DNA from: an uncultured Collinsella sp.
GTDB taxonomy: Bacteria; Actinomycetota; Coriobacteriia; Coriobacteriales; Coriobacteriaceae
Direction of reading: 5' to 3'
Assembly: GCA_937989875.1 (NCBI GenBank)
Contig: CALKBO010000029.1
Coordinates: forward strand, 1 to 64,000
Length of the DNA stretch: 64,000 bases
Position numbers and translations under genes: made by a program. The stretch's first letter is position 1. Each line of letters opens with the position of its first letter. The notes beneath the pieces were generated by a model. The model did not search any database and was not told the DNA's origin. It saw only the letters and a program-made list of their open reading frames with translations. Shown piece after piece: positions 5,868 to 15,516 of this stretch.

Positions 5868-8006
5868 ATGGAGGTGCTGGTTGTTGGCAACACCGCATAT
5901 GTTGACGATGACTTTTGTGCCAAGGCGTTCCCCGGGGACCATGTCCAGGTCGTCGCTGCCGCGGAAGCGCGCCGCGACGAGTCATCACCCCATGCCTCGT
6001 GGAAAGAGCTTCTGCAACACCTGGATCAGGCCTACGAGTTCGACCGCGTGGTCTACCTATCCAATTACCTTACCCCGCATACCGATACCGTGGGCGATAT
6101 CGAGACGCTGCGCTCGGTCTTTCGTGCGTGCGCGGGTCGACGGATCCAACTGCTGTATGTAGCGGGGCCCGCGGGTGCCGAGGGTGCCGCCGATGCCGCG
6201 GGGCGAACGGGCAAGGAAATTATCGCCCGTGCGTCAAACGACCTGTGCCGCTACTATGCTGCTCGCGAGGGCGTCCAAACCAAGATCCTGCGCGTGCCGT
6301 TCCTGTATACCGCGTCTGCCGCACTGGAGGACCCGTTTTTGGTGCCGCTGTTCGACGCGTGCTCAACCGGATCGGTCGCTCTGCAGGGCGCGCGGGATGC
6401 GGCGTTTCCCCTGCTGTGTGCCGAGGAGCTTGCGGTGCTGGTACGCCGTATCTTCGATAGCTGGGATGCCTCTTTTGAGACGCTCGACGTTGCCGATGCC
6501 TTCCATCACACGGCGGGTGAGGTGGGCGAGGCTCTCAAGGCGCTGTTCCTAGGGCTCTCGGTTGCCTATGGCGATTCTGCCGGCTACGCCATGCCCGTCA
6601 GCGACATCGTTCGCGTTCGTTATGGTTGGTTTCAGCGCTACGACCTGCTGCGCGATCTTTCGACCATTCAAGCGCGTTGGGATGCTGGCCGCGCAAAGAA
6701 GGTTAACCCCTTGCGCGCCGCCATCGACCGCATCCGGCTGCACACGCTGCCTATCAAATGCCTGGAGACGGGCGTTGCCTGGGTCCTGTTCGAGGTGCTG
6801 GAGCATCTGTTCTCACAATCGGCCCAGCTCAACGTGCTCGATTATCGCCTGCTCTACGTGGTGTTGATCGGCACGCTGTATGGCTTGGACTTTGGCCTGG
6901 TTGCGGCGCTGCTGGCGTCGGTGGGTTTGGCCGCGAGCTACTTTACTCAGTACGGCTATACCTTCCAGGGCCTGTTCTACGAGCCGTCCAACTGGCTGCC
7001 GTTTATTGCGTACTTTGTGGTGGGTGCCGTGTGCGGCTATGTGCAGCTGCGCAACAGCGAAGCCATTAGGGCGGAGCGCGATCAAAACGAGCTCGTGCGC
7101 AACCGCAATACGTTCCTTACGCAGCTCTACCACGACGCGATCGAGGACAAGCGCGCGTACAGGCGCCAGATCGTGGGTCGCCACGACAGCTTTGGCAAGA
7201 TCTTTGCCGTGACGCAGGAGCTCGACGTACTCAACCCACGCGACATCTATCGCAAGTGCTGCGAGCTTCTGGGCGAGATCCTCGAGAACGATTCGGTGGC
7301 GATCTACCATGTTTCGGGCGGGGTATTTGCACGCCTGGTGGCAGCAAGTCCCGCGATTGCCGAAGATGCCGCACGCTCGCTCACGCTTGAGCAGCTTGCA
7401 CCTCTTTTGGGCGACGGGGGCCGTTCGAACCTGTGGGTGAACCGCGAGCTGACGCCGGGGCTTCCCATGATTGGATACACGATCGAGCGCGACGGGGCGC
7501 CCGCCGTGTTGATCTTTGTGCGTAGTGCGGCCGAAAACCAAATGACCCTCTATTATCAAAATCTGTTCCGCATCTTGTGCGGCCTGGTCGAAAGCGCGCT
7601 GGGCCGTGCCTTTGACTATGAGGCGGTGGCGCAGGATAAACGCTGCGTTGACGGAACTTGCGTGCTCAAGCAGACTGCCTTTGGCCAAGAGCTCGCGGCG
7701 GAGCAGGCGCTCGCAGATAGCAAGATGGGGAGTTTTTTGCTCCTGCGCGTGGTACCGGGCATGGAGCCTGTCGGCGAGCTGGTGGGCGCAATTGGGTCGG
7801 CAATCCGCGAGAGCGACGCGGCGGGCTTGGTCGACGGCGACGTGCTCTACCTGCTTATGCGCCAGGCAAAGGCGTGCGATCTGCCCATTATCCGCGAGCG
7901 CCTGAGCGTAAAGCAGATTGCGGTGGAGCCCGTCGACGGCGAGGACATCGTGGCGCTGCTGCAGCACATCTCTTACACCGGTGACGGTGAGGGGGGTGCC
8001 GCTTGA
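5868..8006 (+). CDS. pelD: PelD: SDR-membrane-GAF-degenerate GGDEF, putative c-di-GMP receptor of Pel synthesis
   Basis: This 712-residue protein has four parts. Residues 1-~245 look like an extended SDR/epimerase domain (MEVLVVGNTAYV start; RVVYLSNYLTPH; LCRYYAAREGVQTKILRVPF). About 310-395 hold three or four membrane segments. A coiled coil and a GAF domain follow to ~590. The C-terminus is a degenerate GGDEF domain in which RESD (647-650) is followed after exactly five residues by DGDVL (656-660). That is the spacing of the RxxD inhibitory site to GGDEF, so the site is kept while the cyclase motif is lost, as in PelD c-di-GMP receptors. It overlaps pelE by four bases. The start ATG 5868 follows GGGGAGGGG. 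Whether the SDR domain still binds nucleotide is unclear. Confidence 0.85.
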   Translation: MEVLVVGNTAYVDDDFCAKAFPGDHVQVVAAAEARRDESSPHASWKELLQHLDQAYEFDRVVYLSNYLTPHTDTVGDIETLRSVFRACAGRRIQLLYVAGPAGAEGAADAAGRTGKEIIARASNDLCRYYAAREGVQTKILRVPFLYTASAALEDPFLVPLFDACSTGSVALQGARDAAFPLLCAEELAVLVRRIFDSWDASFETLDVADAFHHTAGEVGEALKALFLGLSVAYGDSAGYAMPVSDIVRVRYGWFQRYDLLRDLSTIQARWDAGRAKKVNPLRAAIDRIRLHTLPIKCLETGVAWVLFEVLEHLFSQSAQLNVLDYRLLYVVLIGTLYGLDFGLVAALLASVGLAASYFTQYGYTFQGLFYEPSNWLPFIAYFVVGAVCGYVQLRNSEAIRAERDQNELVRNRNTFLTQLYHDAIEDKRAYRRQIVGRHDSFGKIFAVTQELDVLNPRDIYRKCCELLGEILENDSVAIYHVSGGVFARLVAASPAIAEDAARSLTLEQLAPLLGDGGRSNLWVNRELTPGLPMIGYTIERDGAPAVLIFVRSAAENQMTLYYQNLFRILCGLVESALGRAFDYEAVAQDKRCVDGTCVLKQTAFGQELAAEQALADSKMGSFLLLRVVPGMEPVGELVGAIGSAIRESDAAGLVDGDVLYLLMRQAKACDLPIIRERLSVKQIAVEPVDGEDIVALLQHISYTGDGEGGAA

Positions 8007-8908
8007 TCTCGCTTGTCGTTGCTGCCGTCTTGCTGCTGATTCATGCGCTGGTTTGCCTGATGCTGTGGACGCTCATGAAGTTGGGCCTGCTGCCGGTGCG
8101 CGGGCACATGCTGGCTGTGATAGTTTTGGTGCCGCTGTGGGGCCCGTTGCTGGTGGTTCTGCTATCGGTCCGCAGCGCGGTGTTTGGCGAGGGGCTGAAA
8201 GAGTCTGCGCTGGAGTCGCTGCGCTTCAACGACGACCTGCATCGCAGCATCCTGGTGCACGACCGTGACACCGATGTAAGCGTGGTCCCGCTCGAGGAGG
8301 CGCTCATCGTCAACGACCCGGCATACCGGCGCCGCCTAATGCTCTCCATGCTCACCGAGGAGCCCGACGCGTACCTGGCGCAGCTGCAGGCGGCTAAGCT
8401 TAACGACGACGTTGAGGTGGCGCACTATGCCGCGACGGCGGTGGCGCAGATCTCCAAGGAGTCCGACCTTAAACTGCAGCAGCTGGAGCGTGCCTTTAAG
8501 ACGGACCCGAGCGCGCAAAACCTCAACGAATACTGCGATTTTCTTGGTGAATATTTGGGCTCGGGTTTGGCTGAGGGGCGCGTGGCTCAGATTCAGCGCC
8601 AACAGTACGCGCGCCTGCTTGCGCGTCGCTGCGAGCGCGAAGACACTTTTGAGCTGCGCATTCGATACGCGACGGCGCTGGCCGATGTCGGACAGATCGA
8701 CGAGGCGCAGGCCGTGATCGACCAGCTGGTGCTCGACGTGCCCGAGGAGCAGGAGGTTTGGATGCTTTGCCTGCGCCTGGCCGTGATGCGCCGCGATGGT
8801 GACGAGGTCCACCGTGTGATCGATGCGATTGACAGGCAACATGTGTATTTGAGCGCCGACAACCGCGAAAAGTTGGCGTTTTGGCGCGACGGGGAGGAGG
8901 CCAGATGA
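8003..8908 (+). CDS. pelE: PelE-like membrane TPR protein
   Basis: A 301-residue protein with two N-terminal membrane helices (about 2-25 and 36-55). A hydrophilic helical-repeat region follows, of TPR/HEAT type (AQLQAAKLNDDVEVAHYAATAVAQISKES; DVGQIDEAQAVIDQLVLDVPEEQEVW). PelE is known as the two-TM TPR scaffold that works with PelD and PelG. Start TTG 8003 overlaps the pelD stop as TTGA; its own stop overlaps pelA as ATGA. Sequence identity across PelE is low, so the call relies on architecture and position. Confidence 0.75.
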   Translation: MISLVVAAVLLLIHALVCLMLWTLMKLGLLPVRGHMLAVIVLVPLWGPLLVVLLSVRSAVFGEGLKESALESLRFNDDLHRSILVHDRDTDVSVVPLEEALIVNDPAYRRRLMLSMLTEEPDAYLAQLQAAKLNDDVEVAHYAATAVAQISKESDLKLQQLERAFKTDPSAQNLNEYCDFLGEYLGSGLAEGRVAQIQRQQYARLLARRCEREDTFELRIRYATALADVGQIDEAQAVIDQLVLDVPEEQEVWMLCLRLAVMRRDGDEVHRVIDAIDRQHVYLSADNREKLAFWRDGEEAR

Positions 8909-10785
8909 GCGTGGCGCAACATATCCGCGACCGTGCAGGTCGCTTTCGTTGGATGGGGCTCCTCGTGGTGTGGGCGGTCTTTACTGCCATGGCCGCCGTG
9001 CTGCTGGTGGAGCGTTCCGGCGTGCAGTACAGTGCGGGCCAGCATAAGCTGGGGATGCTTGCCGCCAACGATGCGGTGCCGGCCTCCTCGGCAATCTTTG
9101 GCCAAAAGCCCACATGCCTGGTCATTACCGATTCCGATCAAGCTGGCGTCAAGGACGTAAAGGAACAGTTCGACCAGATTTTGCTGGACATGAAGATCGC
9201 CCATCGCGATGTTGATATTGCCATCGACGGTGCGGACGCGATCCCATCGCTCACGTCGTTTGATCGCGTGATTGTGCTTATGCCCTCGCTTGACGGACTG
9301 GGTACGCATCTGACCGATCTGATGAGTTGGGTGAGTGCGGGCGGCTCACTCATGCTGGGCATGACGCCAGATAACTCGAACTGCCTGCAGGCTATTGCTT
9401 CCAAGCTTGGGATCGAATCGGCCGGATATGACTATGCGACAGCCGAAAGTATCGTTCCGAGTGAGGACTTTATGCTGGGCGGAGGAGAGCGCTACGAGTT
9501 CTCGGATCCCTTCGATTCTTCACTTTCGGTTTCATTGCGCGAAACGGCGCACGTCTGGGCAAAGACCGGTGACGCGGGCACGCCGCTCATTTGGTCTAAC
9601 GATTGCGGCAGTGGTCACACCGTGGTGTGCAACATTGGTATCTACGACAAGGTCATGCGTGGGTTCTATGCTTCGGCCATAAGCTTGCTGGGTGATGCCT
9701 CGGCCTATCCGGTCATCAACAGCGCCGTGTTCTATTTGGACGACTTTCCTAGCCCCGTGCCCTCGGGCGATGGTACTTATATCAAGCGTGACTACGGCCT
9801 TTCCATTGCGGATTTTTACACCAAGGTCTGGTGGCCCGATCTGCAAAAGCTTGCGCAAAAATACGGCATTCGCTATACCGGCGTGATGATCGAAAACTAC
9901 GAGGACGCGGTCAACCAGACCGAGCCCGCGCGCCAGGCCGATACCACGCAGTTCCGCTATTTTGGCGGCATGCTGCTGCAGATGGGCGGAGAGCTGGGCT
10001 TTCACGGCTACAACCATCAGCCTCTGGCGCTCTGGGATACCGACTATGGCACGCTGTATGACTACAAGACCTGGAAGAACAAGGAAACGCTCGTCGCTTC
10101 GCTCAACGAGCTTATAGCCTTCCAGGACGAGGTGCTGCCCAACGCGCACGGCTCGGTCTACGTGCCACCGTCGAATATCCTTTCGGCCCGCGCGCGCCAG
10201 CTTATCGGCACCGATGTTCCGCGCATAAAGACTATTGCCAGTACGTATTTTGAGGACGGTACCGACCTGCCGTACGTGCAGGAGTTTGGCGTGGCGAGCG
10301 ATGGTATTGTGGAGCAGCCGCGTATTGTCTCGGGCGGCATGGTCGACGATTCCTATATGCGCCTGGCTGCCGTGTCCGAGCTCAACATGCACTACGTGAG
10401 TACGCACTTTATGCACCCGGACGACCTGCTCGATCCCGATCGCGGCGCCAAGGAGGGCTGGGAAGTCTACAAGGGCGGCCTGACCGACTACCTGGACTGG
10501 CTTACCAAGTCTGCGCCCGACCTGCGCCGCCAGACGGCGTCGGAGTGCTCCGGTGCCATTCAGCGCTTTTCGTCGGTTACGGTGAGCGTGGATACCGGTG
10601 CGGATGCCTGGACGCTCAGCCTGGGCAATTTCCACGACGAGGCGTGGCTCATGTTCCGCGCCAATAATGGCGAGCCGGGTGCGGTGACGGGTGGCGAACT
10701 GACGCACCTTACGGGCGATCTGTATCTGCTCAAGGCAAATGATAATACCCTGACGATCGAGCGCAAGGAGGGTGGCGACAGATGA
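8905..10785 (+). CDS. pelA: PelA deacetylase-type protein (DUF2194, no glycoside hydrolase domain)
   Basis: This 626-residue protein has one N-terminal membrane anchor (about 13-35) and an extracellular part. A Rossmann-like region (residues ~60-250: DRVIVLMPSLDGLG; GGSLMLGMTPDN) precedes a polysaccharide-deacetylase barrel. The barrel shows the Asp pair in FYLDDFP (D279/D280) and the metal-binding pair in FHGYNHQP (H367, H371). It lacks the N-terminal GH166 hydrolase of Pseudomonas PelA, as described for Gram-positive pelDEADAFG loci. The expected role is partial de-N-acetylation of the polymer at the cell surface. ATG 8905 is used rather than an upstream in-frame start because of the ATGA overlap with pelE. 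Confidence 0.8.
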   Translation: MSVAQHIRDRAGRFRWMGLLVVWAVFTAMAAVLLVERSGVQYSAGQHKLGMLAANDAVPASSAIFGQKPTCLVITDSDQAGVKDVKEQFDQILLDMKIAHRDVDIAIDGADAIPSLTSFDRVIVLMPSLDGLGTHLTDLMSWVSAGGSLMLGMTPDNSNCLQAIASKLGIESAGYDYATAESIVPSEDFMLGGGERYEFSDPFDSSLSVSLRETAHVWAKTGDAGTPLIWSNDCGSGHTVVCNIGIYDKVMRGFYASAISLLGDASAYPVINSAVFYLDDFPSPVPSGDGTYIKRDYGLSIADFYTKVWWPDLQKLAQKYGIRYTGVMIENYEDAVNQTEPARQADTTQFRYFGGMLLQMGGELGFHGYNHQPLALWDTDYGTLYDYKTWKNKETLVASLNELIAFQDEVLPNAHGSVYVPPSNILSARARQLIGTDVPRIKTIASTYFEDGTDLPYVQEFGVASDGIVEQPRIVSGGMVDDSYMRLAAVSELNMHYVSTHFMHPDDLLDPDRGAKEGWEVYKGGLTDYLDWLTKSAPDLRRQTASECSGAIQRFSSVTVSVDTGADAWTLSLGNFHDEAWLMFRANNGEPGAVTGGELTHLTGDLYLLKANDNTLTIERKEGGDR

Positions 10786-12209
10786 GAATCTGCTTGGTAC
10801 TCGAGGGTTGCTACCCTTATGTGCACGGCGGCGTATCTACCTGGATGCATGGCTATATCCAGGCCATGCCCGAGCACGAGTTCGTGCTGTGGGTGATTGG
10901 CGCGCATGCTGCCGACCGCGGCAAATTTGTCTACGAGCTGCCCAGCAACGTGGTCGAGGTGCACGAGGTGTTCCTGGACGATGCCCTGCGGCTTTCGGGC
11001 GAGCAACATGAAGCCAGTTTTAACGACCGCGAGCGCGAGGCGCTACGCCGCCTGGTGTCGCTCTCCAATCCGGACTGGGACGTGCTGTTCGATATCTTCC
11101 AGCGCCGTCGCGTGCATCCGCTCTCGTTTTTGCAGAGCCGCACGTTTATGGATATCTTCCGCGACGTGTGCCTTGCCGAGTACCCCTACACGCCCTTCGC
11201 CGACGCATTCCACACCATGCGCTCTATGCTGTTGCCGGTGCTCTACCTGCTGGGCAGCGAGGTGCCGGTTGCCGATGTGTACCACGCTATCTCGACCGGC
11301 TACGGCGGCCTGCTCGCCTGCCTGGGCTCAAGCGTTCACCATGCGCCGGTGCTGCTCACCGAGCACGGCATCTATACCCGCGAGCGCGAGGAAGAGATCA
11401 TTCGCGCTGACTGGGTGGTGCCGTCGTTTAAGGACCGCTGGATTCGCTTTTTCTACCTGCTTTCGGAGGAGATCTACCGCTGCGCCTTCCGCGTGACGAG
11501 TTTGTTCCATAACGCCCGCAAGACGCAGATCGATATGGGTTGCGATGCAGACAAATGTCTGGTCATCCCCAACGGCATCCAGTTCGACTGCTTTAAGGAC
11601 ATTCCCTTAAAGCCCGATGACGGCTGGGTGGACATTGGCGCGGTGGTGCGCCTGGCGCCCATCAAGGACGTCAAGACTATGATCTATGCCTTTTTTGAGC
11701 TGCACGAGCGCCTGCCCAAGGTGCGCCTGCACATCATGGGCGGCGTGGACGACGAAGAGTACGGCGCCGAGTGCCACGCGCTGGTCGAAACCCTGGGCGT
11801 GCGCGACCTGATCTTTACCGGCCGCGTCAACGTGGTCGAGTACATGGAAAAGCTCGACTTTACCATTTTGACGAGCATCTCCGAGGGCCAGCCGCTCAGC
11901 GTGCTGGAGTCGCTTGCCGCGTGTCGTCCCTGCGTGACGACCGAGGTGGGCTGCTGCCGTGAGTTGCTCGAAGGCGCTCCGGGCGATGACTTTGGCGTGG
12001 CAGGTTTTGTGACGCCGCCTATGTATCGCAAGGGCTTGGCCGATGCCATGGAACGCATGTGCACAAGCCGCGCCCGTCGCATTGAGATGGGGGAGCGAGG
12101 CAAGCGTCGCGTTGCCACGTACTTTTTGCACGAGCAGATGCTCGCCAACTATCGCGCGCTGTACGACGTGACGGCGCAAGCGTTTGACCTGCCCAGAGAG
12201 GGGGAGTAG
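10782..12209 (+). CDS. pelF: PelF, GT4 glycosyltransferase polymerising the Pel polysaccharide
   Basis: This 475-residue cytosolic GT-B enzyme opens with the PelF hallmark MRICLVLEGCYPYVHGGVS. It carries the GT4 acceptor/donor landmarks LLTEHGIYTREREEEI, VIPNGIQFDCF, and the C-terminal EGQPLSVLESLACRPCVTT (the E-x7-E nucleotide-sugar motif). Length and both ends agree with PelF from Pseudomonas and Bacillus. In those systems PelF uses UDP-GlcNAc/UDP-GalNAc. It overlaps pelA by four bases (ATGA) and is followed three bases later by pelG. Confidence 0.92.
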   Translation: MRICLVLEGCYPYVHGGVSTWMHGYIQAMPEHEFVLWVIGAHAADRGKFVYELPSNVVEVHEVFLDDALRLSGEQHEASFNDREREALRRLVSLSNPDWDVLFDIFQRRRVHPLSFLQSRTFMDIFRDVCLAEYPYTPFADAFHTMRSMLLPVLYLLGSEVPVADVYHAISTGYGGLLACLGSSVHHAPVLLTEHGIYTREREEEIIRADWVVPSFKDRWIRFFYLLSEEIYRCAFRVTSLFHNARKTQIDMGCDADKCLVIPNGIQFDCFKDIPLKPDDGWVDIGAVVRLAPIKDVKTMIYAFFELHERLPKVRLHIMGGVDDEEYGAECHALVETLGVRDLIFTGRVNVVEYMEKLDFTILTSISEGQPLSVLESLAACRPCVTTEVGCCRELLEGAPGDDFGVAGFVTPPMYRKGLADAMERMCTSRARRIEMGERGKRRVATYFLHEQMLANYRALYDVTAQAFDLPREGE

Positions 12210-12212
12210 CCG

Positions 12213-13757
12213 GTGGCCGGAATCGGTTTTGAGCTCATGCGCCTGTTTAGGCGCAAGGGCCTGTTTGCCACGATGCGCGCCTATGGCTACGCCGGCATTG
12301 TGTGCACGGGCCCGATGCTGCTGGGCGTGCTGCTCCAGGTGGGTATCTTGGTGCTGTGCGGTCTGTGGGGCGTGGGACGCGCCAACCAAGACCTGCTGGT
12401 GTGCATGGTGACCTATACGCTGCTGGCGTCGCTCACGCTCACGAGCTTTTTCTCCATGCCGGTCACGCGCTTTTTGGCTGATATGTTGTTTGCCGAGCGC
12501 GAGGACGAGATTCTGCCCTCGTTTTGGGGCTCCAATGCTGTCATGCTCGTTGCGGGCACGGTGCTCTACGGCGTCTTCCTGCTGTTCTCGGGCGCCACGC
12601 TGCTGCAGGGGCTGCTGTGCCTGTGGCTGTTCAACATTATGATCGTCAACTGGAACGGCATGTGTTACCTCACGGCCATCAAGGATTACCGCGGTATCCT
12701 ATGCAGCTTTGCGGCTGCCATTGGCGTGGCGTGCCTGTGCGCCCTGGCCGCGCTGGCGCTGGGACTGCCGCCGGTCGAGGGCCTGTTGGCGTCAATTGCT
12801 CTGGGCTACGGCGTCATGCTCGTCTGGGACGTGGTGCTGCTGTACCGTTATTTTCCTCAGAGCGACCGCAGCCCCTGGCTCTTTTTGCAGTGGCTCGATC
12901 AGTTTATGCCGCTGGCGCTCACGGGCTTGTTTACCAACCTGGGTCTCTTTGCGCACTTGGTGATAATTTGGGCCGGTCCCATTGGCGTGCAGGTCAAGGG
13001 CTTGTTTTATGGTGCGCCCTACCACGATGTGCCGGCGCTCATCGCGTTTTTGACGATCCTGGTCACGTCCGTCAACTTTGTGGTCTCGGTCGAGGTCAAC
13101 TTTTATCCGCGCTATCGCGACTACTACAGCCTGTTCAACGACGGTGGCGTGGTGGGCGACATTGTGGTGGCCGAGGAGGAAATGCTTGCCACGCTCAATC
13201 GAGAACTGCGCTTTTGTGCGCTCAAGCAGCTGTTTGTGACTGCTGCGGTCATTTCGCTCGAGACCACGGTGCTGTCGGCCCTGCCGTTGGGCTTTAACAA
13301 CCTGATGCACGGTTATTTTCGTACGCTGTGCGTGGGCTATGGCCTGTATGCCGTGGGCAATACGGTGATGCTTATCTTGCTGTACTTTACCGACTATAAG
13401 GGGGCCGTGCTGGCTTCGGGTCTGTTTGCCGGTGTGGCTGGGCTGGCGACTGCGGTGTCGTTGCTTTTGCCGCAGCAGTTTTACGGCTTTGGCTTTTTGT
13501 TGGGTGCGGCGGTGTTTTTTATCGTGGCGCTGCTGCGACTCGATACCTATACCGCCAACTTTCCGTATCGTATCCTGAGCCAGCAGCCCATTGTGGCGAC
13601 CGACAAAACGGGTCGCTTTACACAGCTGGGCCGCTTGCTCGACCGTGCCGAGCAGCGCTATGAGGAACGCCGTCAGCAGGGCGAGCCGCATGGCGCGTTT
13701 GAGCGCGCGGTGGTTCGCCTGTACCAAAAACATTGGGGAGGTTCTGATGATCGATAA
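12213..13757 (+). CDS. pelG: PelG, polytopic membrane transporter of the Pel polymer
   Basis: The 514-residue product is almost entirely membrane helices (about 12), starting with GFELMRLFRRKGLFATMRAYGYAGIVCTGP, the conserved PelG N-terminus. PelG is a MOP/Wzx-like flippase-type protein thought to move the polymer across the membrane together with PelD and PelE. GTG 12213 follows the pelF stop by three bases. The 3' end overlaps the next gene (ATG at 13747), so the CotH gene is translationally coupled to the pel genes. Confidence 0.9.
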   Translation: MAGIGFELMRLFRRKGLFATMRAYGYAGIVCTGPMLLGVLLQVGILVLCGLWGVGRANQDLLVCMVTYTLLASLTLTSFFSMPVTRFLADMLFAEREDEILPSFWGSNAVMLVAGTVLYGVFLLFSGATLLQGLLCLWLFNIMIVNWNGMCYLTAIKDYRGILCSFAAAIGVACLCALAALALGLPPVEGLLASIALGYGVMLVWDVVLLYRYFPQSDRSPWLFLQWLDQFMPLALTGLFTNLGLFAHLVIIWAGPIGVQVKGLFYGAPYHDVPALIAFLTILVTSVNFVVSVEVNFYPRYRDYYSLFNDGGVVGDIVVAEEEMLATLNRELRFCALKQLFVTAAVISLETTVLSALPLGFNNLMHGYFRTLCVGYGLYAVGNTVMLILLYFTDYKGAVLASGLFAGVAGLATAVSLLLPQQFYGFGFLLGAAVFFIVALLRLDTYTANFPYRILSQQPIVATDKTGRFTQLGRLLDRAEQRYEERRQQGEPHGAFERAVVRLYQKHWGGSDDR

Positions 13758-15516
13758 GTTGATGTCTCGCCGCTGCCTGATCGAGGCGGCTGCCGGCGCG
13801 CTGTTGCTTACGGGCTGTTCGTCTCAGGACGAATCCTCGACTAAAAAGGTTAAAAAGCAGGACAAGATTAAAAAGGCCGAGTCCTCGGACGGTACCAAGC
13901 ACCTACGCGATAAAGACGAGCTGTACGAGGTCTACGATGACTCGGGTATTGTGACCATGTACTTGACGGTCTCACGCGGCAACAGCTCTGAGAACACCGA
14001 CCACAGCTGGGCTGAGATCAACACGTACTCGGTGTATGACTATGCCGATATGGGCGTGACGCGCTATCAGGTTATGGGCCTGCTGCAGCCGGGCGACGAA
14101 GACGGCCCGGTGGCCGGCGAGGTTGGCTATGGCGAGGAAGCGCCCAATGCCACCGTGCAGGTGCGCGGTCAGACATCGAGCAACAACTCGCAAAAGAATT
14201 ACAAGGTGGAGCTCAAAAAGGGCAAGGGTACCTGGCGCCAACAGCGCGCGATTGCGCTCAACAAGCACATGGGCGAGGGTATGCGTTTTCGCAACAAGAT
14301 GGCCTACGACCTGATTTGTGGGATTCCCCAGATGATGGGCCTGCGCACGCAGTTTGTGCATCTGTGGGTGTGCGACCAGACCGAAAAGTCCAACGACACC
14401 TTTGAGGACTACGGCCTGTTTACGCAGGTGGAGCAGCTCAACAAAACGGCGCTTAAGGCGCACGGCTTGGATAAGAGCGGGCATCTGTACAAGGTGAACA
14501 GCTTCGATTTCCATCGCTACGAGGATACCATTAAGCTCGCCGACGATCCCGACTACAACCAGGCTAAATTTGAGGGCATGCTCGAGATTAAGGGCGATTC
14601 GGACCACACCAAGCTCATCGAGATGCTCGATGCGCTCAACGACGAATCGCAATAGATCGATAACGTGCTCGACACCTACTTTGATACCGAGAATCTGGTC
14701 TATTGGCTGGCGTTTCAGATTCTGACGGGCAACTGCGATACGCAGAACCGTAACTGCTATCTGTACAGCCCGCTCAACTCAAATACCTGGTACTTTTTAG
14801 ATTGGGATAACGACGGCATGCTGCGTAAGCTGGAGCTTTCTCTTACCGGGTTTTCGGACTACGCGAGCTGGGAGCGCGGCGCAAGTAACTACTGGGGCAA
14901 CGTGCTGTTTAACCGCGCGTTGCGCAGCAAGTCGTTCCGCAGCGAACTCGACCGTGCCGTCAAGGACTTGCGCTCGTATATGACCGAGGCACGCCTGAGC
15001 AAGATGATCAAGCACTACCGCGATGTGACTGAATCCCTGGTCTTTGCTTCGCCCGATATCGACAATCTGCCTGTCACCAAGGACCAATACGAGCAGATCG
15101 CCGCGGCGATTCCCTCCGAGATCGAGGAGAACTACAAGAGCTTTCGCGAGAGTTTTAAAAAGCCCATGCCGTTCTACATCGGCGTGCCGCAGATCGATAA
15201 CGGTAAGCTGCGTATTAATTGGGATGCGTCCTACGACTTTGAGGCGCGCGACATTCGCTACACCGTGGAGCTGGCGCGCGACTATGCCATTGGCGATGTG
15301 GTCTTTAAGGCCGAGGACGTGCTGCTTCCCGAGGTTACCTGCGATGCGCCCGATGCCGGCCAGTATTTTGTGCGCGTGCGTGCCACCAACTCCGACGGCT
15401 ATACGCAAGATGCGTTTGACTACTATGTGACCGACGACGGCAAGCACTACGGCATGAAGTGTTTTTACGTGCAAGACGGCGGTAAGGTCGTGGAGGACAC
15501 GTATGAGGAGGGCTAG
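13747..15516 (+). pseudogene. CotH-kinase lipoprotein gene split by an in-frame TAG
   Basis: One continuous frame encodes 589 residues but codon 303 (14653-14655) is TAG. The first part has a lipoprotein signal (AAGALLLTGC; lipid Cys about residue 21) and then a charged linker. Next comes the CotH N-terminal lobe (VQVRGQTSSNNSQKNYKVEL; FRNKMAYDLICG; YGLFTQVEQLN). The part after the stop continues directly with the C-lobe: NLVYWLAFQILTGNCDTQNRNC, then WYFLDWDNDG, where CotH kinases keep catalytic and metal-binding residues. CotH proteins phosphorylate extracellular proteins and, in some bacteria, modify surface material. A GTG at 14665 could restart the second half, without a signal peptide. 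Nonsense mutation, read error or readthrough cannot be told apart here. Confidence 0.8.

Noticed and set aside
14653..14655. Pyrrolysine or other recoding at TAG in the CotH gene
   Set aside because: No pyrrolysine genes or downstream recoding element are seen, and the protein family does not use it; mutation or error is simpler.
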